Under the pieces are notes generated by a model. It was not told where the DNA came from, made no database searches, and saw only the letters and a list, made by a program, of their open reading frames with translations. The translations under genes and the position numbers were made by a program. DNA of 64,000 bases from an uncultured Prevotella sp. (GTDB taxonomy: Bacteria; Bacteroidota; Bacteroidia; Bacteroidales; Bacteroidaceae). The DNA is taken from the NCBI GenBank assembly GCA_944320305.1, contig CALUGW010000010.1:1-64000 (forward strand), read 5' to 3'. Within the stretch, counting starts at the first letter, position 1, and each line of letters opens with the position of its first letter. Of this stretch, positions 33,417 through 41,589 are shown piece after piece.

Positions 33417-34331
33417 ATGAGACCGAATTTCAGAACAGCTCTTCTCGCGCTGGCGGCCGCCGCAATGTCGGTGGCGGCCTGCGGGACAAAGGGCGGCAGC
33501 AAGGCCGGACAGACGGCCGAAGAGGAGGGGCAGGCCGTGCTGTTCCCCTTTTTGAGGATTAACGTGGACACCACCATGGCCATTGTGTCCATACGCGACA
33601 ACGCCACGGAGAAGAGAATGCCCAACAAGCTCTTCTACGGCGAGGCCGACTCGGCCGAGGTGGAGCAGCTGTCGCCGCAGGGCAGCTCGCCGGCGTCGGT
33701 GAGCTGCTTCATCGTGGAGACCCGCGGCAGGCGCGCCCTCTTCGACACCGGCAACGGCAAGGAGAACGGCGGGGCGCTCCTGGAGCGCATGGCCGCGATG
33801 GGAATCAGCCCCGACAGCATCGACTACATCTTCATAACCCACCTCCACGCCGACCACACCGGCGGGCTGACCGACGGCGGCAAGCCCGTGTTCGGCCGCG
33901 CCCAACTCTACGTTCCGGCCGCCGAATACGCCTACTGGGCGGCGCGGAAGGACCGCGGGGGCAAGACCGTGGCCGCCGTCGACGCCTACGGCGACAGGGT
34001 GTGCCGCTTCGCTTACTCCGACCCGCTGCCCCTCGGCGTCAAGGCCATGCCCGCGCCGGGCCACACTCCGGGCCACACCGTCTACCAGGCGGGCCGAGTG
34101 CTCATCATGGGCGACCTGTTCCACGCCCTGCGGCTGCAGATACAGGACATGAAGCTGTGCGCCGCCTACGACATGGACCGGGCGAAAGCCATCGGGTCGA
34201 GAGAGAAGTTCGTCGCTTACGCCCGCGCCAACGGGCTGATGACAGCCGGGATGCACTTCTTCGACACCGGCATCGTGGACTACAAGGTGGACGACAACCC
34301 CAAGGCGTATATGCCCCAGGAGCAGCCGTGA
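33417..34331 (+). CDS. MBL-fold metallo-hydrolase, predicted lipoprotein
   Basis: 304 residues with a lipoprotein signal (AAAMSVAACG). The metallo-beta-lactamase fold is clear: FITHLHADHTGGL carries the HxHxDH zinc motif, followed by PAPGHTPGHT (third His), IMGDLFHA (bridging Asp) and a late His in AGMHFFDTG. The domain begins at SCFIVETRGRRALFDTGNG. The closest broad group is the AHL-lactonase/ quorum-quenching-like MBL subfamily, but substrate cannot be predicted. It is monocistronic with a strong terminator; a ~60-base gap separates it from the permease gene, so some read-through is possible. Confidence 0.87.
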   Translation: MRPNFRTALLALAAAAMSVAACGTKGGSKAGQTAEEEGQAVLFPFLRINVDTTMAIVSIRDNATEKRMPNKLFYGEADSAEVEQLSPQGSSPASVSCFIVETRGRRALFDTGNGKENGGALLERMAAMGISPDSIDYIFITHLHADHTGGLTDGGKPVFGRAQLYVPAAEYAYWAARKDRGGKTVAAVDAYGDRVCRFAYSDPLPLGVKAMPAPGHTPGHTVYQAGRVLIMGDLFHALRLQIQDMKLCAAYDMDRAKAIGSREKFVAYARANGLMTAGMHFFDTGIVDYKVDDNPKAYMPQEQP

Positions 34332-34354
34332 CCCGGCGGGGAACTGTGGCGAGA

Positions 34355-34399
34355 GGGCGTCTGAAAACCGTTGCGAGGTGGTTTTCAGACGCCCTTTTT
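34355..34399 (+). terminator. Terminator after the MBL gene
   Basis: Perfect arms GGGCGTCTGAAAACC / GGTTTTCAGACGCCC with a 10-base loop and a TTTTT tail. Confidence 0.9.
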
Positions 34400-34483
34400 A
34401 TGTGTTTATACGCGATTCGGGATAAGGATTTTCGTTTGTCCGACAAGAGAGGCAAGCCTCCGGCCCGCTGTCTGCCACGTGTG

Positions 34484-34505
34484 GAGACGCAAAATTTTGT
34501 GTCTC
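34484..34505. repeat. GAGACGCAAAATTTTG palindrome, copy 1
   Basis: GAGACGCAAAA/TTTTGTGTCTC, an almost perfect 22-base palindrome. Confidence 0.7.
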
Positions 34506-34548
34506 GGAGGGGCAATGCCTTAAAAAAATGGATGCAAATGGCAATGTC

Positions 34549-34570
34549 AGACGCAAAATTTTGCGTCTCT
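34549..34570. repeat. GAGACGCAAAATTTTG palindrome, copy 2
   Basis: AGACGCAAAA/TTTTGCGTCT, a perfect palindrome 44 bases after copy 1. The region between has the plain ATGGATGCAAATGGCAATG sequence. Confidence 0.7.
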
Positions 34571-34798
34571 ACATGAGAGCTACCACTGCTTAACCTCAGT
34601 GCTTGCTTATCCAGAACTCGCGTAAATATGGGCGGAATGCGGGGCTGTTTGAAAAGCCGGTTGCGCCGTGGCGGCTTGTTTTCCAAAACAGATGAGGCGT
34701 CGTGCATTGGCTAATGGGCAAACGGTGTGGGAGAAACTTATGCCTTTGGCAGAGTGCGTCCACTTCATAAAAAGGACAATCAAAGACACAGAACGGCA

Positions 34799-34895
34799 TG
34801 AAACGCGGTGCAAAACAAGGCGTTTTGCATTCTGAAACGGCCTGTTTTGCACTGCAAAACGGCCTGTATTGGAGGCCGAAAGGGGTCATTTTAGT
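34799..34895. repeat. AAACGGCC module cluster
   Basis: Contains GCAAAACAAGGCGTTTTGC, GAAACGGCCTGTTTTGC and GCAAAACGGCCTGTATTGG units, followed by AGGCCGAAAGGGGTCATTTT. Related to 61371-61500. Confidence 0.65.
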
Positions 34896-35027
34896 TTGAA
34901 ACAATATGCCGCCAAACGGCTGCGAATCGGCGGAGAAGCAGCGTTTGGCAGCCAAGGTTGTAATCAAAAAGTGCCCGTTTGCTTACTGTTTTTCGGCTGT
35001 CGCCGCAATGGGCTGAATCAAGACGGC

Positions 35028-36767
35028 TCACCGCCTTGTTCCGATTTCGGACAATCCGCCGCAGCAAGGTTTTCCGACTGGCCTTTTTTCGCGGCCGCCG
35101 GTCAGCGGCTTCCACAGCTCATAGCGTCCGTCTGTCCATGTCAGGCGGTAGGGGGCGTACTGCCTCAGGTGGCGGCAGGCGTCGGCAAAGCCGTCGGTCA
35201 GCGTGCTGCGGTCGAGCAGCAGCCAGGGCAGGCGGCCTCCGCCTCCGGCCCGGCGGTAGGCCGTGTCGATGTAGGCGCGGTTCATCCGCTCTGATGTGAA
35301 CACGTCGGAGAACACCGCGTAGGGGCGGCACTCGAGCACGGATATGAGCGGCAGCGAGAAGTTGCACATCATGTAGCTGCCCCGGGGCACCCTCGCGCCC
35401 GCCTCGCGCTGCAGGTAGGCATACATCCTGGCGTTGGCCCCGGTGGTCATTATGTGGCGCGTGGCCGGGCTGCACACTGTGTGGCGGCACTCGGCCCGCG
35501 TGCCGTCCTCCATGAGCGGTCGCCGGGCGTTGGCCAGCAGCAGTCCGGCGCAGACGGCGGCAAAGGCGCAGCCGAGGGCGGCGCGCCACTGCGGGCCGTG
35601 CCATCCGGCGGTGGCGGGCAGCCCCCGCGCCACCGCCCACAGCGCCACCGGCAGCGGCAGGAAGCCCACGTACTGTCCGAAGAACTGCGGGCCGCCGTTG
35701 CTGCCCAGCGGAAACACCAGAGGCACCATCAGCGACAGCACAAGCAGGCACTCCGCCCGGCCCCACCTGCGGCCCGCGCCCACCGCAAGTGCCAGCGCGG
35801 CGATGGCCGTTCCGGCGGTGATGTTGGCCGACGGCTCCCAGAAGTACACGTTGAGCGCGGCCAGACCTGAGAGCAGAGCCATGAGCGGCAGCCGCCGCCA
35901 CGGGCCGTGAGCGCGCGCGGCCAGCGCCATCAGCAGTGCGATGAGAGCCACGGGGGCGAAGCCGGCCACGTAGCCTTTCCACACGGTGTAGGCGCTGATG
36001 GCCACGTTCTTCAGGCTGTGCGGGTCGTCGGCGGAGCCGCCAATGGCCGTCAGGTCGAGCGCGGTCTGGAGCAGCACAGGGGCGCTTCCGTCGGCCACGG
36101 CAGCGCCGATGACAGCCGCGCAGCCCGCAGCCGCGCCCAGGGCGAAGGCCGCGAGCTGCCGCCCGGCTCCCGCGGCGGAGCCGCAGCGGCGCGACACGGC
36201 CGCGGCCACGATCGGCATGACGAGAAAGGTGAGGTTGACAACGCGGAAGAACACGGCCACGCCGGCAAGCACGCCGGCGGCGGCGATGAGCCACAGGCCC
36301 CGGCGGCGGAACAGTCCGGCGTGGTAGCAGAGCAGCGCGGCGGTGAGCAGCGCCACCGACCAGTCGTTATAGTTGATGTCGGTGTAGCCGCCGAAGCAGG
36401 CCAGCGTGGCCATCGCCAGTCCGGCAATGGCGTAGCGGCGCGGCACAAGCCGGGATGTGTAGAGATAAATGGCGGTCTGCGTCACGATGTTGAGCGCCAG
36501 CGCCATGACGCGCAGCGCCATGAACGAGGAGTCGCCGCAGGCGTGGAGCAGCGCTCCCGTGAGCTTGTAGGACAGGAACCACTGGCCCAGATAATAGCAC
36601 GACCAGGGGTCTTCGTTGAACCACCGGCAGCCGGCAAGATACATTCCGATGTCGAGAAACGACAGCCCCTGGAACATCTGCAGGGCCAGAAACACGGTGG
36701 CGGCGGTGATGTAGAGCGGGAAGGCGGCGCGGGCGGCGCAGCGGCGCAAGGAGGTCTTGTCAGTCAT
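35028..36767 (-). CDS. Polytopic membrane protein, glycosyltransferase-C-like
   Basis: 579 residues from the ATG at 36767, which overlaps the stop codon of the ThiF-like gene by 4 bases; two codons further upstream are also open. About eleven or twelve hydrophobic helices lie between residues 15 and 430 (for example AFPLYITAATVFLALQMF and YAIAGLAMATLACFGG), followed by a ~150-residue soluble C-terminal domain. The topology and DIGMYLAG near the first loop resemble GT-C membrane transferases that use lipid-linked sugars, but no decisive motif is present, so function is unknown. It is G+C-rich with strong Ala bias. Confidence 0.6.
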   Translation of the reverse strand: MTDKTSLRRCAARAAFPLYITAATVFLALQMFQGLSFLDIGMYLAGCRWFNEDPWSCYYLGQWFLSYKLTGALLHACGDSSFMALRVMALALNIVTQTAIYLYTSRLVPRRYAIAGLAMATLACFGGYTDINYNDWSVALLTAALLCYHAGLFRRRGLWLIAAAGVLAGVAVFFRVVNLTFLVMPIVAAAVSRRCGSAAGAGRQLAAFALGAAAGCAAVIGAAVADGSAPVLLQTALDLTAIGGSADDPHSLKNVAISAYTVWKGYVAGFAPVALIALLMALAARAHGPWRRLPLMALLSGLAALNVYFWEPSANITAGTAIAALALAVGAGRRWGRAECLLVLSLMVPLVFPLGSNGGPQFFGQYVGFLPLPVALWAVARGLPATAGWHGPQWRAALGCAFAAVCAGLLLANARRPLMEDGTRAECRHTVCSPATRHIMTTGANARMYAYLQREAGARVPRGSYMMCNFSLPLISVLECRPYAVFSDVFTSERMNRAYIDTAYRRAGGGGRLPWLLLDRSTLTDGFADACRHLRQYAPYRLTWTDGRYELWKPLTGGREKRPVGKPCCGGLSEIGTRR

Positions 36768-37546
36768 TGGCGGCAAGTTTGGTCGGTCGGTCGGCTTTCG
36801 GCATGCCTGTGGCCGCAGGCCGCGCAGTAGGGGTTGCGGCTCACGGAGAGCGTGCGGAAGTCCATTGTCAGTGTGTCGAGCACCAGCAGGCGGTCGGTGA
36901 GCAGGCTGCCGGCGCCGGCGAGAAACTTCAGCGTCTCGGTGGCCTGGACAGTGCCCAGCAGGCCCACCACGCTGCCCAGCACTCCGGCGTCCTCGTTGCG
37001 CGGCACCGTTCCCGGCGGGGGCGGCGCGCCGTAGAGGCAGCGCAGGCAGGCCGTGCCCGGCAGATGGGTGAGCGCCTGGCCGCTGAAGCGCAGCACCCCG
37101 GCGTAGGAGAACGCCTTGCCGAGAGCCGCGCAGGTGTCGCTGATGAGGAACTTGGCGCTGAAATTGTCGGTGGCGTCCACCACAAAGTCGTAGTCGGCGA
37201 TGATGTCGGCGGCATTGGCCTCGGTGAGCATTGTGCGGTAGGTGCGGACGTCGGCCTCCGGGTTGACGGCCAGCATCTTCTCCCTGGCGCTGTCAACCTT
37301 TGGCCGGCCCACGTCGGCGGTGGTGTGGATCACCTGCCGCTGCAGGTTGCTCAGGCTCACGCGGTCGGCGTCGGCCAGTCCGATGCGGCCCACGCCGGCC
37401 GCCGCCAGATAGAGTGCCGCGGGCGACCCCAGTCCTCCCGCGCCAACGATGAGCGCGCTGCCGGCCATGACGCGCTCCTGCCCGGCGGCCCCGATGCCGT
37501 CGAGCACAATGTGGCGGGCGTAGCGCTGAAGCTGTTCTTCGGTCAT
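36764..37546 (-). CDS. ThiF/MoeB/HesA family E1-like adenylyltransferase
   Basis: 260 residues. E1-like motifs: RYARHIVLDGIGAAGQERV, the nucleotide-binding VGAGGLGSPAALYLAAAGVGRIGLADAD, SLSNLQRQVIH (Arg finger and adenylation site), and CLRCLYG paired with CAACG as the zinc-binding cysteines. It lacks the C-terminal rhodanese domain of MoeZ. It adenylates the C terminus of a ubiquitin-like sulfur carrier (MoaD or ThiS). No thiamine or molybdopterin genes are nearby, so which pathway it serves is open. It starts 12 bases after murF and overlaps the next membrane-protein gene. Confidence 0.88.
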   Translation of the reverse strand: MTEEQLQRYARHIVLDGIGAAGQERVMAGSALIVGAGGLGSPAALYLAAAGVGRIGLADADRVSLSNLQRQVIHTTADVGRPKVDSAREKMLAVNPEADVRTYRTMLTEANAADIIADYDFVVDATDNFSAKFLISDTCAALGKAFSYAGVLRFSGQALTHLPGTACLRCLYGAPPPPGTVPRNEDAGVLGSVVGLLGTVQATETLKFLAGAGSLLTDRLLVLDTLTMDFRTLSVSRNPYCAACGHRHAESRPTDQTCRQ

Positions 37547-37558
37547 GGCGGGCGGCGG

Positions 37559-38854
37559 TCAGAGCAGTTCGGGCAGTTCGTACAGCCGCGTGGAGTGGCT
37601 GCCTTTTATCAGTATGCAGAAGCCTTCGGGGCGGCTGCGCCTTATCTCGGCCTTCACCTCGTCCGCGCTGGCGAACTTGCGGAAGGGGCAGTCGGTCTTG
37701 GCGAACTCGCCGCCCACGAGCCACACGCTGTCGAAGCCGCACCCGGCAAGCCGGTCGGCCACGCGCTGGTGCTCCTCGGCCGAGGCCGCGCCCAGCTCGC
37801 GCATATCGCCCAGAATGGCCATCTTGTTGTCTCCCTCCATGCCGAGAAAGTTGTCGAGGGCGGCGGCCATGCTTGTGGGGTTGGCGTTGTAGGCGTCCAC
37901 AATCAGCGTGTTGTGGGGCGTGCGCTCCAGCTGCGAGCGGCTGTTCGACGGCACGTAGGCCTCGAGCGCGCGGCAGACGGCGGCCTCGTCAACCCCGAAG
38001 CTCACACCGATGCAGGCCGCGGCCAGCACGTTGGGCAGGTTGTAGGAGCCGATGAGGTTGGTCTGCACGCGGTGCCACGGGCCCCCGGCGGCCCGCCATT
38101 CCACACAGAGCAGGGGCGAGCGTCCGGCCACGCGGCCCTCAACGCCGTCGGGCGCCGCGCCCTCGGGGCCGTATTTCACCTGCGGCAGTCCGCCGGCGAT
38201 GCCGCGGAGCGTGGCGTCGGCGGCGTTTATGAACACGCGGCCGCCCTCTCTCGCGCGCAGGAAGTCGTAAAGCTCGCCCTTGGTGCGCACCACTCCCTCG
38301 AACGAGCCGAAGCCCTGCAGGTGGGCCTTGCCCACGTTTGTTATTATGCCGCAGGTGGGCTCGGCCGTCTCGGCCAGCCGCCTGATGTCGCCGGGATGGC
38401 TCGCGCCCATCTCGACGACGGCTATCTGGTGCTCCGGGCGCAGCCTGAAGAGAGTCTTCGGCACGCCCACATCGTTGTTGAAGTTGCCCTGCGTGGCCAT
38501 CACGCTGAACTTCTCGGCCAGCACGGCCGTGGTCAGCTCCTTGGTCGTTGTCTTGCCGTTGGTGCCCGTAATTCCTATCACCGGTATGCCGAAGCGGCGG
38601 CGGTGCTCGCGGGCCAGCGCCTGGAACGTGCGCAGGCAGTCGTCAACCAGAATGCAGCGGCTGTCGGCGGCGGCTGCCGGGTCGTCCACCACGGCCAGTG
38701 CGCAGCCGTTTCTGAGTGCGGCGGCGGCAAAGCGGTTGCCGTCGAAATTGTCGCCTTTGAGGGCGAAGAATATCGAGCCTTCAGGACAGTCGCGGCTGTC
38801 GGTGGTGATGACGGGGTGGCCGCAGTATATGCGGTAAAGTTCTTCTGTGTTCAT
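37559..38854 (-). CDS. murF: UDP-N-acetylmuramoyl-tripeptide--D-alanyl-D-alanine ligase
   Basis: 431 residues from the ATG at 38854 (MNTEELYRIYCGH); an upstream in-frame TTG is less likely. It adds D-Ala-D-Ala to UDP-MurNAc-tripeptide in the cytoplasm, the last soluble step of the peptidoglycan precursor pathway. Motifs: TDSRDCPEGSIFFALKGDNFDGN (MurF N-terminal uridine-binding domain), GITGTNGKTTTKELTTAVL (P-loop), and the C-terminal VDAYNANPTSMAAALDNF, which is diagnostic for MurF. It stands outside the usual mur-fts cluster. A -7 element (TACTTTTG, minus strand) lies at 38875-38882. Confidence 0.95.
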   Translation of the reverse strand: MNTEELYRIYCGHPVITTDSRDCPEGSIFFALKGDNFDGNRFAAAALRNGCALAVVDDPAAAADSRCILVDDCLRTFQALAREHRRRFGIPVIGITGTNGKTTTKELTTAVLAEKFSVMATQGNFNNDVGVPKTLFRLRPEHQIAVVEMGASHPGDIRRLAETAEPTCGIITNVGKAHLQGFGSFEGVVRTKGELYDFLRAREGGRVFINAADATLRGIAGGLPQVKYGPEGAAPDGVEGRVAGRSPLLCVEWRAAGGPWHRVQTNLIGSYNLPNVLAAACIGVSFGVDEAAVCRALEAYVPSNSRSQLERTPHNTLIVDAYNANPTSMAAALDNFLGMEGDNKMAILGDMRELGAASAEEHQRVADRLAGCGFDSVWLVGGEFAKTDCPFRKFASADEVKAEIRRSRPEGFCILIKGSHSTRLYELPELL

Positions 38855-38947
38855 GTCTGTTGCCAATTGTTTTGCAAAAGTATATCAAAAAATCCGTTCC
38901 GAGGCATTTTTGACGCCAAATGTTGGCGGCATTTGGCAATGATTTCT

Positions 38948-38955
38948 TACCTTTG
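38948..38955 (+). promoter_or_regulatory. Putative -7 element of the tlpA-like gene
   Basis: TACCTTTG with TTG 22 bases upstream, slightly longer than the preferred spacer. Divergent to the murF promoter region. Confidence 0.5.
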
Positions 38956-39027
38956 CAGAAAAGGGCGGGAGACAGCCGGCGGCGCCGGACTCCGCCTGCC
39001 GAATGCTCAATGACAAAAATCCGCAAC

Positions 39028-39615
39028 ATGAAGAAAATCATCCTGATGGCTTTCGCGCTGCTCTGTCTCAACTCGTGCGTGGTCGGCGCGGAGGAGGAGC
39101 AGGGCACAGAGAAGTACGACAGCCAGCTGCTGCAGCCCGGAGAGGCCGCGCCCGACTTCACGATAACCGACGCCGACCACCCCGGCGGGCTGCGCCTCAG
39201 CTCGCTGAGGGGCGCCTATGTGGTGCTGGAGTTCTGGGCCTCGTGGTGCCCCGACTGCCGCAGGGAGACGCCGGCCGTGGTGGAGATGTACAGGAAGTAC
39301 GCCCCGCTGGGCGTCAGGTTCGTGGGAGTGTCGTTCGACACGGACAGCACGGCGTGGCGGAAATACATCCGCGAGAACGGAATGGACTGGATACAGTACA
39401 GCGAGCTGAAGAAGTGGAAGAACGGAACGACGCTCGACGGCCCCTACAAGGTGAACTGGATTCCCACCTTCTACCTGATAGACCCGCAGGGAAACATAGC
39501 CGCCAGCTCCGTCGGAACAGACAAGATAAAAGCCGCCCTGGAGGCCGCTGTCGCTGAGAGCGCGGGCGGCGGCGCTGCCGCAGGACAGCAAACGGAAAGC
39601 GGGGAGGGGCTATGA
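39028..39615 (+). CDS. TlpA-like thioredoxin-fold lipoprotein
   Basis: 195 residues from ATG 39028 (MKKIILMAFALLCLNSC), giving a lipoprotein signal with Cys at about 17. An AhpC/TSA-redoxin fold follows: PGEAAPDFTITDADHPGGLRLSSLRGAYVVLEFWASWCPDCRRE. The active-site pair is C-P-D-C, a variant of the usual CxxC. The cis-proline is in NWIPTFYLIDPQG. It likely reduces periplasmic disulfides or haem-handling thiols. The C terminus is a low-complexity Gly/Ala tail. The folP ATG overlaps its stop by 4 bases. Confidence 0.9.
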   Translation: MKKIILMAFALLCLNSCVVGAEEEQGTEKYDSQLLQPGEAAPDFTITDADHPGGLRLSSLRGAYVVLEFWASWCPDCRRETPAVVEMYRKYAPLGVRFVGVSFDTDSTAWRKYIRENGMDWIQYSELKKWKNGTTLDGPYKVNWIPTFYLIDPQGNIAASSVGTDKIKAALEAAVAESAGGGAAAGQQTESGEGL

Positions 39616-40487
39616 CAGGCACTGCGGCACCGACAATCAATGCCGGCGGACGGCTGCTGAGCCTCGCCGAGCCGGTGGTGATGGGCATACTGAACCTCAC
39701 GCCCGACTCGTTTTACGCCGCAAGCCGCTCGCAGACGGAGCGCGCCGTGGCCGAAAGGGCGCAGGCCATCGTGGCCGAGGGCGGCGCGATAATAGATGCC
39801 GGCGCATATTCCACCCGGCCCGGAGCGGCCCCCGTGAGCGCGGAAGAGGAGTCGGAACGGCTCAGGCGGGGGCTGGCCGTGGTGAGGCGCGAGCTGCCCG
39901 ACGCCGTGCTGAGCGTTGACACGTTCCGCCCCGATGTGGCCCGCATGGCGGTCGAGGAGTTCGGCGTGGCGATAATCAACGATGTCTCGGGCGGCAACCC
40001 CGGCGGCTCCTTCGGCGGAACTGAGCTTCACGGCAACGCGTCCTGCGCCACAGACGCGTCCGAAGCGCCGCCGATGTTCCGCATGGCGGCACGGCTCAGA
40101 GTGCCTTACGTGCTCATGTCGTCGTGCCCCGACCTCAGGAGCGTCATGCTCGACATAGAGTCCAAGGCGCAGCTGCTGCACTCGCTGGGCGTGGGCGACG
40201 TGATAGCCGACCCCGGCTTCGGCTTCGGCAAGACGCTGGAGGCCAACTACGCCATCATGTCGGGGCTTGGCGCGATGCGCGCCCTCGGCCTGCCGCTGCT
40301 GGTGGGCGTGTCGCGCAAGTCGATGATAACGCGCCTTTTGGGCTGCGAGACGCCAGCGGCCCTGAACGGAACCACCGCCCTCAACATGGCCGCGCTGATG
40401 GGGGGAGCCGCCATCCTGCGCGTCCACGACGTGAGGCAGGCCGCCGAGTGCGTGAAGATTGCGTCCGCGCTAAAGGGCAATAAATAA
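39612..40487 (+). CDS. folP: Dihydropteroate synthase
   Basis: 291 residues. It joins p-aminobenzoate to dihydropterin pyrophosphate in folate synthesis and is the sulfonamide target. Signature GILNLTPDSFY (pterin/phosphate-binding loop), then EGGAIIDAGAYSTRPGA, LSVDTFRPDVARMA, INDVSGG, DPGFGFGKTLEANYAI and LVGVSRKSMI, all in family order of the TIM barrel. Translationally coupled to the tlpA-like gene upstream and followed 21 bases later by cdaA, so probably one transcript. Confidence 0.95.
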   Translation: MTGTAAPTINAGGRLLSLAEPVVMGILNLTPDSFYAASRSQTERAVAERAQAIVAEGGAIIDAGAYSTRPGAAPVSAEEESERLRRGLAVVRRELPDAVLSVDTFRPDVARMAVEEFGVAIINDVSGGNPGGSFGGTELHGNASCATDASEAPPMFRMAARLRVPYVLMSSCPDLRSVMLDIESKAQLLHSLGVGDVIADPGFGFGKTLEANYAIMSGLGAMRALGLPLLVGVSRKSMITRLLGCETPAALNGTTALNMAALMGGAAILRVHDVRQAAECVKIASALKGNK

Positions 40488-40508
40488 GAACCAAACAACA
40501 GAGAGACC

Positions 40509-41300
40509 ATGTTTTTCAGTTTCGGAATAAAGGACGCCGTTGACATTCTGCTCGTCGCGCTGATGCTCTACTACCTCTACAGGCTTATGAAGGAGTCGCG
40601 CTCGCTCAACGTGTTCATAGGCATCATGGTGTTTGTCGTGATGTGGATCTTCGTGTCGCAGATTCTTGAGATGCGCCTTCTCGGCTCAATCATGGACAAG
40701 CTGGTGAGCGTCGGAGTGATCGGACTGATCATCCTGTTCCAGGAAGACATACGCAAGTTCCTCTACAATCTGGGCGCCCACCAGCGCATAAGGCTGCTTG
40801 TGGACTTCTTCTCCTCAAGCCCGTCAGGCTCCGAGGAGGCCGACAAGGAGGTCATCGTGCCCATTGTGCTGGCCTGCATGAGCATGGGCAAGCGCAAGGT
40901 GGGCGCGCTGATTGTCATCGAGCGCACCGCGCCGCTCGACGATGTGGTGGCCACGGGCGACGTCATAGACGCCAACATCAACCAGAGGCTCATCGAGAAC
41001 ATCTTCTTCAAGAACTCGCCGCTGCACGACGGGGCCATGGTCATATCGAAGCGGCGCATAAAGGCCGCCGGATGCATACTGCCCGTGTCGCACAATCTCG
41101 ACATCCCCAAGGAGCTTGGGCTGCGCCACCGCGCCGCGCTGGGCATCTCGCAGGAGTGCGACTGCATAGCCATCGTGGTGTCTGAGGAGACCGGCGGCAT
41201 CTCGGTGGCCATGAACGGAACGTTCCAGCTGCGCCTCTCCGCCGAGAAGCTTGAGAGCATCCTGACCGCGGAGATGGCCAAGGCCAGGGCGCGGAAATAG
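40509..41300 (+). CDS. cdaA: Diadenylate cyclase, CdaA type
   Basis: 263 residues. Three N-terminal transmembrane helices (~8-25, ~35-50, ~60-78) precede a DisA_N cyclase domain with the DGA motif (SPLHDGAMVI) and the RHR motif (LGLRHRAALG), both essential for joining two ATP to c-di-AMP. This is the membrane-bound CdaA class. c-di-AMP controls potassium, osmolyte and envelope homeostasis. The folP-cdaA order recurs in Bacteroidota. No CdaR-like regulator is adjacent. Confidence 0.94.
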   Translation: MFFSFGIKDAVDILLVALMLYYLYRLMKESRSLNVFIGIMVFVVMWIFVSQILEMRLLGSIMDKLVSVGVIGLIILFQEDIRKFLYNLGAHQRIRLLVDFFSSSPSGSEEADKEVIVPIVLACMSMGKRKVGALIVIERTAPLDDVVATGDVIDANINQRLIENIFFKNSPLHDGAMVISKRRIKAAGCILPVSHNLDIPKELGLRHRAALGISQECDCIAIVVSEETGGISVAMNGTFQLRLSAEKLESILTAEMAKARARK

Positions 41301-41338
41301 GCCGCAGTCGGCCGGACGCCCGCATTTTGCTTATACAT

Positions 41339-41369
41339 CCGGCCCGGAGTGCAGCTCGCTCCGGGCCGG
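41339..41369 (+). terminator. GC-rich hairpin after cdaA
   Basis: Arms CCGGCCCGGAG / CTCCGGGCCGG with a 9-base loop, no T-tract; may be a terminator or stabilising hairpin. Confidence 0.4.
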
Positions 41370-41497
41370 ACGCTTTCCGGCGGAAGCCTTCCGCCCGCCA
41401 GTAAAGATATGCGCAAGGACGGAAACACACCTTTATAAATTAAGTTAAGGGCGGCGATTCTCTGTGCCTTTAATGCCTGAATGTGATATTTATTTAC

Positions 41498-41505
41498 TAA
41501 ATTTG
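41498..41505 (+). promoter_or_regulatory. Putative -7 element of the ptb-buk operon
   Basis: TAAATTTG, 84 bases before the ptb start; the -33 region lacks a clear TTTG. Confidence 0.45.
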
Positions 41506-41589
41506 CAACATGACACCAGTGCCGCCGCAGGGCGCGCCGGCGGTCTGCCGGAGCGGCACGGAGAGTTACTGACCTTTAAAACAGACACA

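Larger units (their letters stand above)
34400..35027. other. Gene-free region with two kinds of palindromic repeat
   Basis: Around 630 bases without a credible gene. It holds the twin GAGACGCAAAATTTTG palindromes (34484-34505, 34549-34570) and an AAACGGCC module cluster (34799-34895). The remaining sequence is of intermediate composition. Confidence 0.6.

Noticed and set aside
32094-34256. 720-codon open frame on the minus strand, antisense to rbfA, the LolC/E-like gene and the MBL gene
   Set aside because: It has no family motifs, is very His/Val/Ala/Glu-rich as expected from the complement of G+C-rich genes, and covers three well-supported genes on the other strand.
36767-39013. 748-codon open frame on the plus strand opposite the ThiF-like and murF genes
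   Set aside because: A shadow of high-G+C coding sequence; both genes beneath it carry intact catalytic motifs.
39007-39591. 194-codon minus-strand frame opposite the tlpA-like gene
   Set aside because: Antisense shadow; the plus-strand protein has a lipoprotein signal and CPDC redox site.
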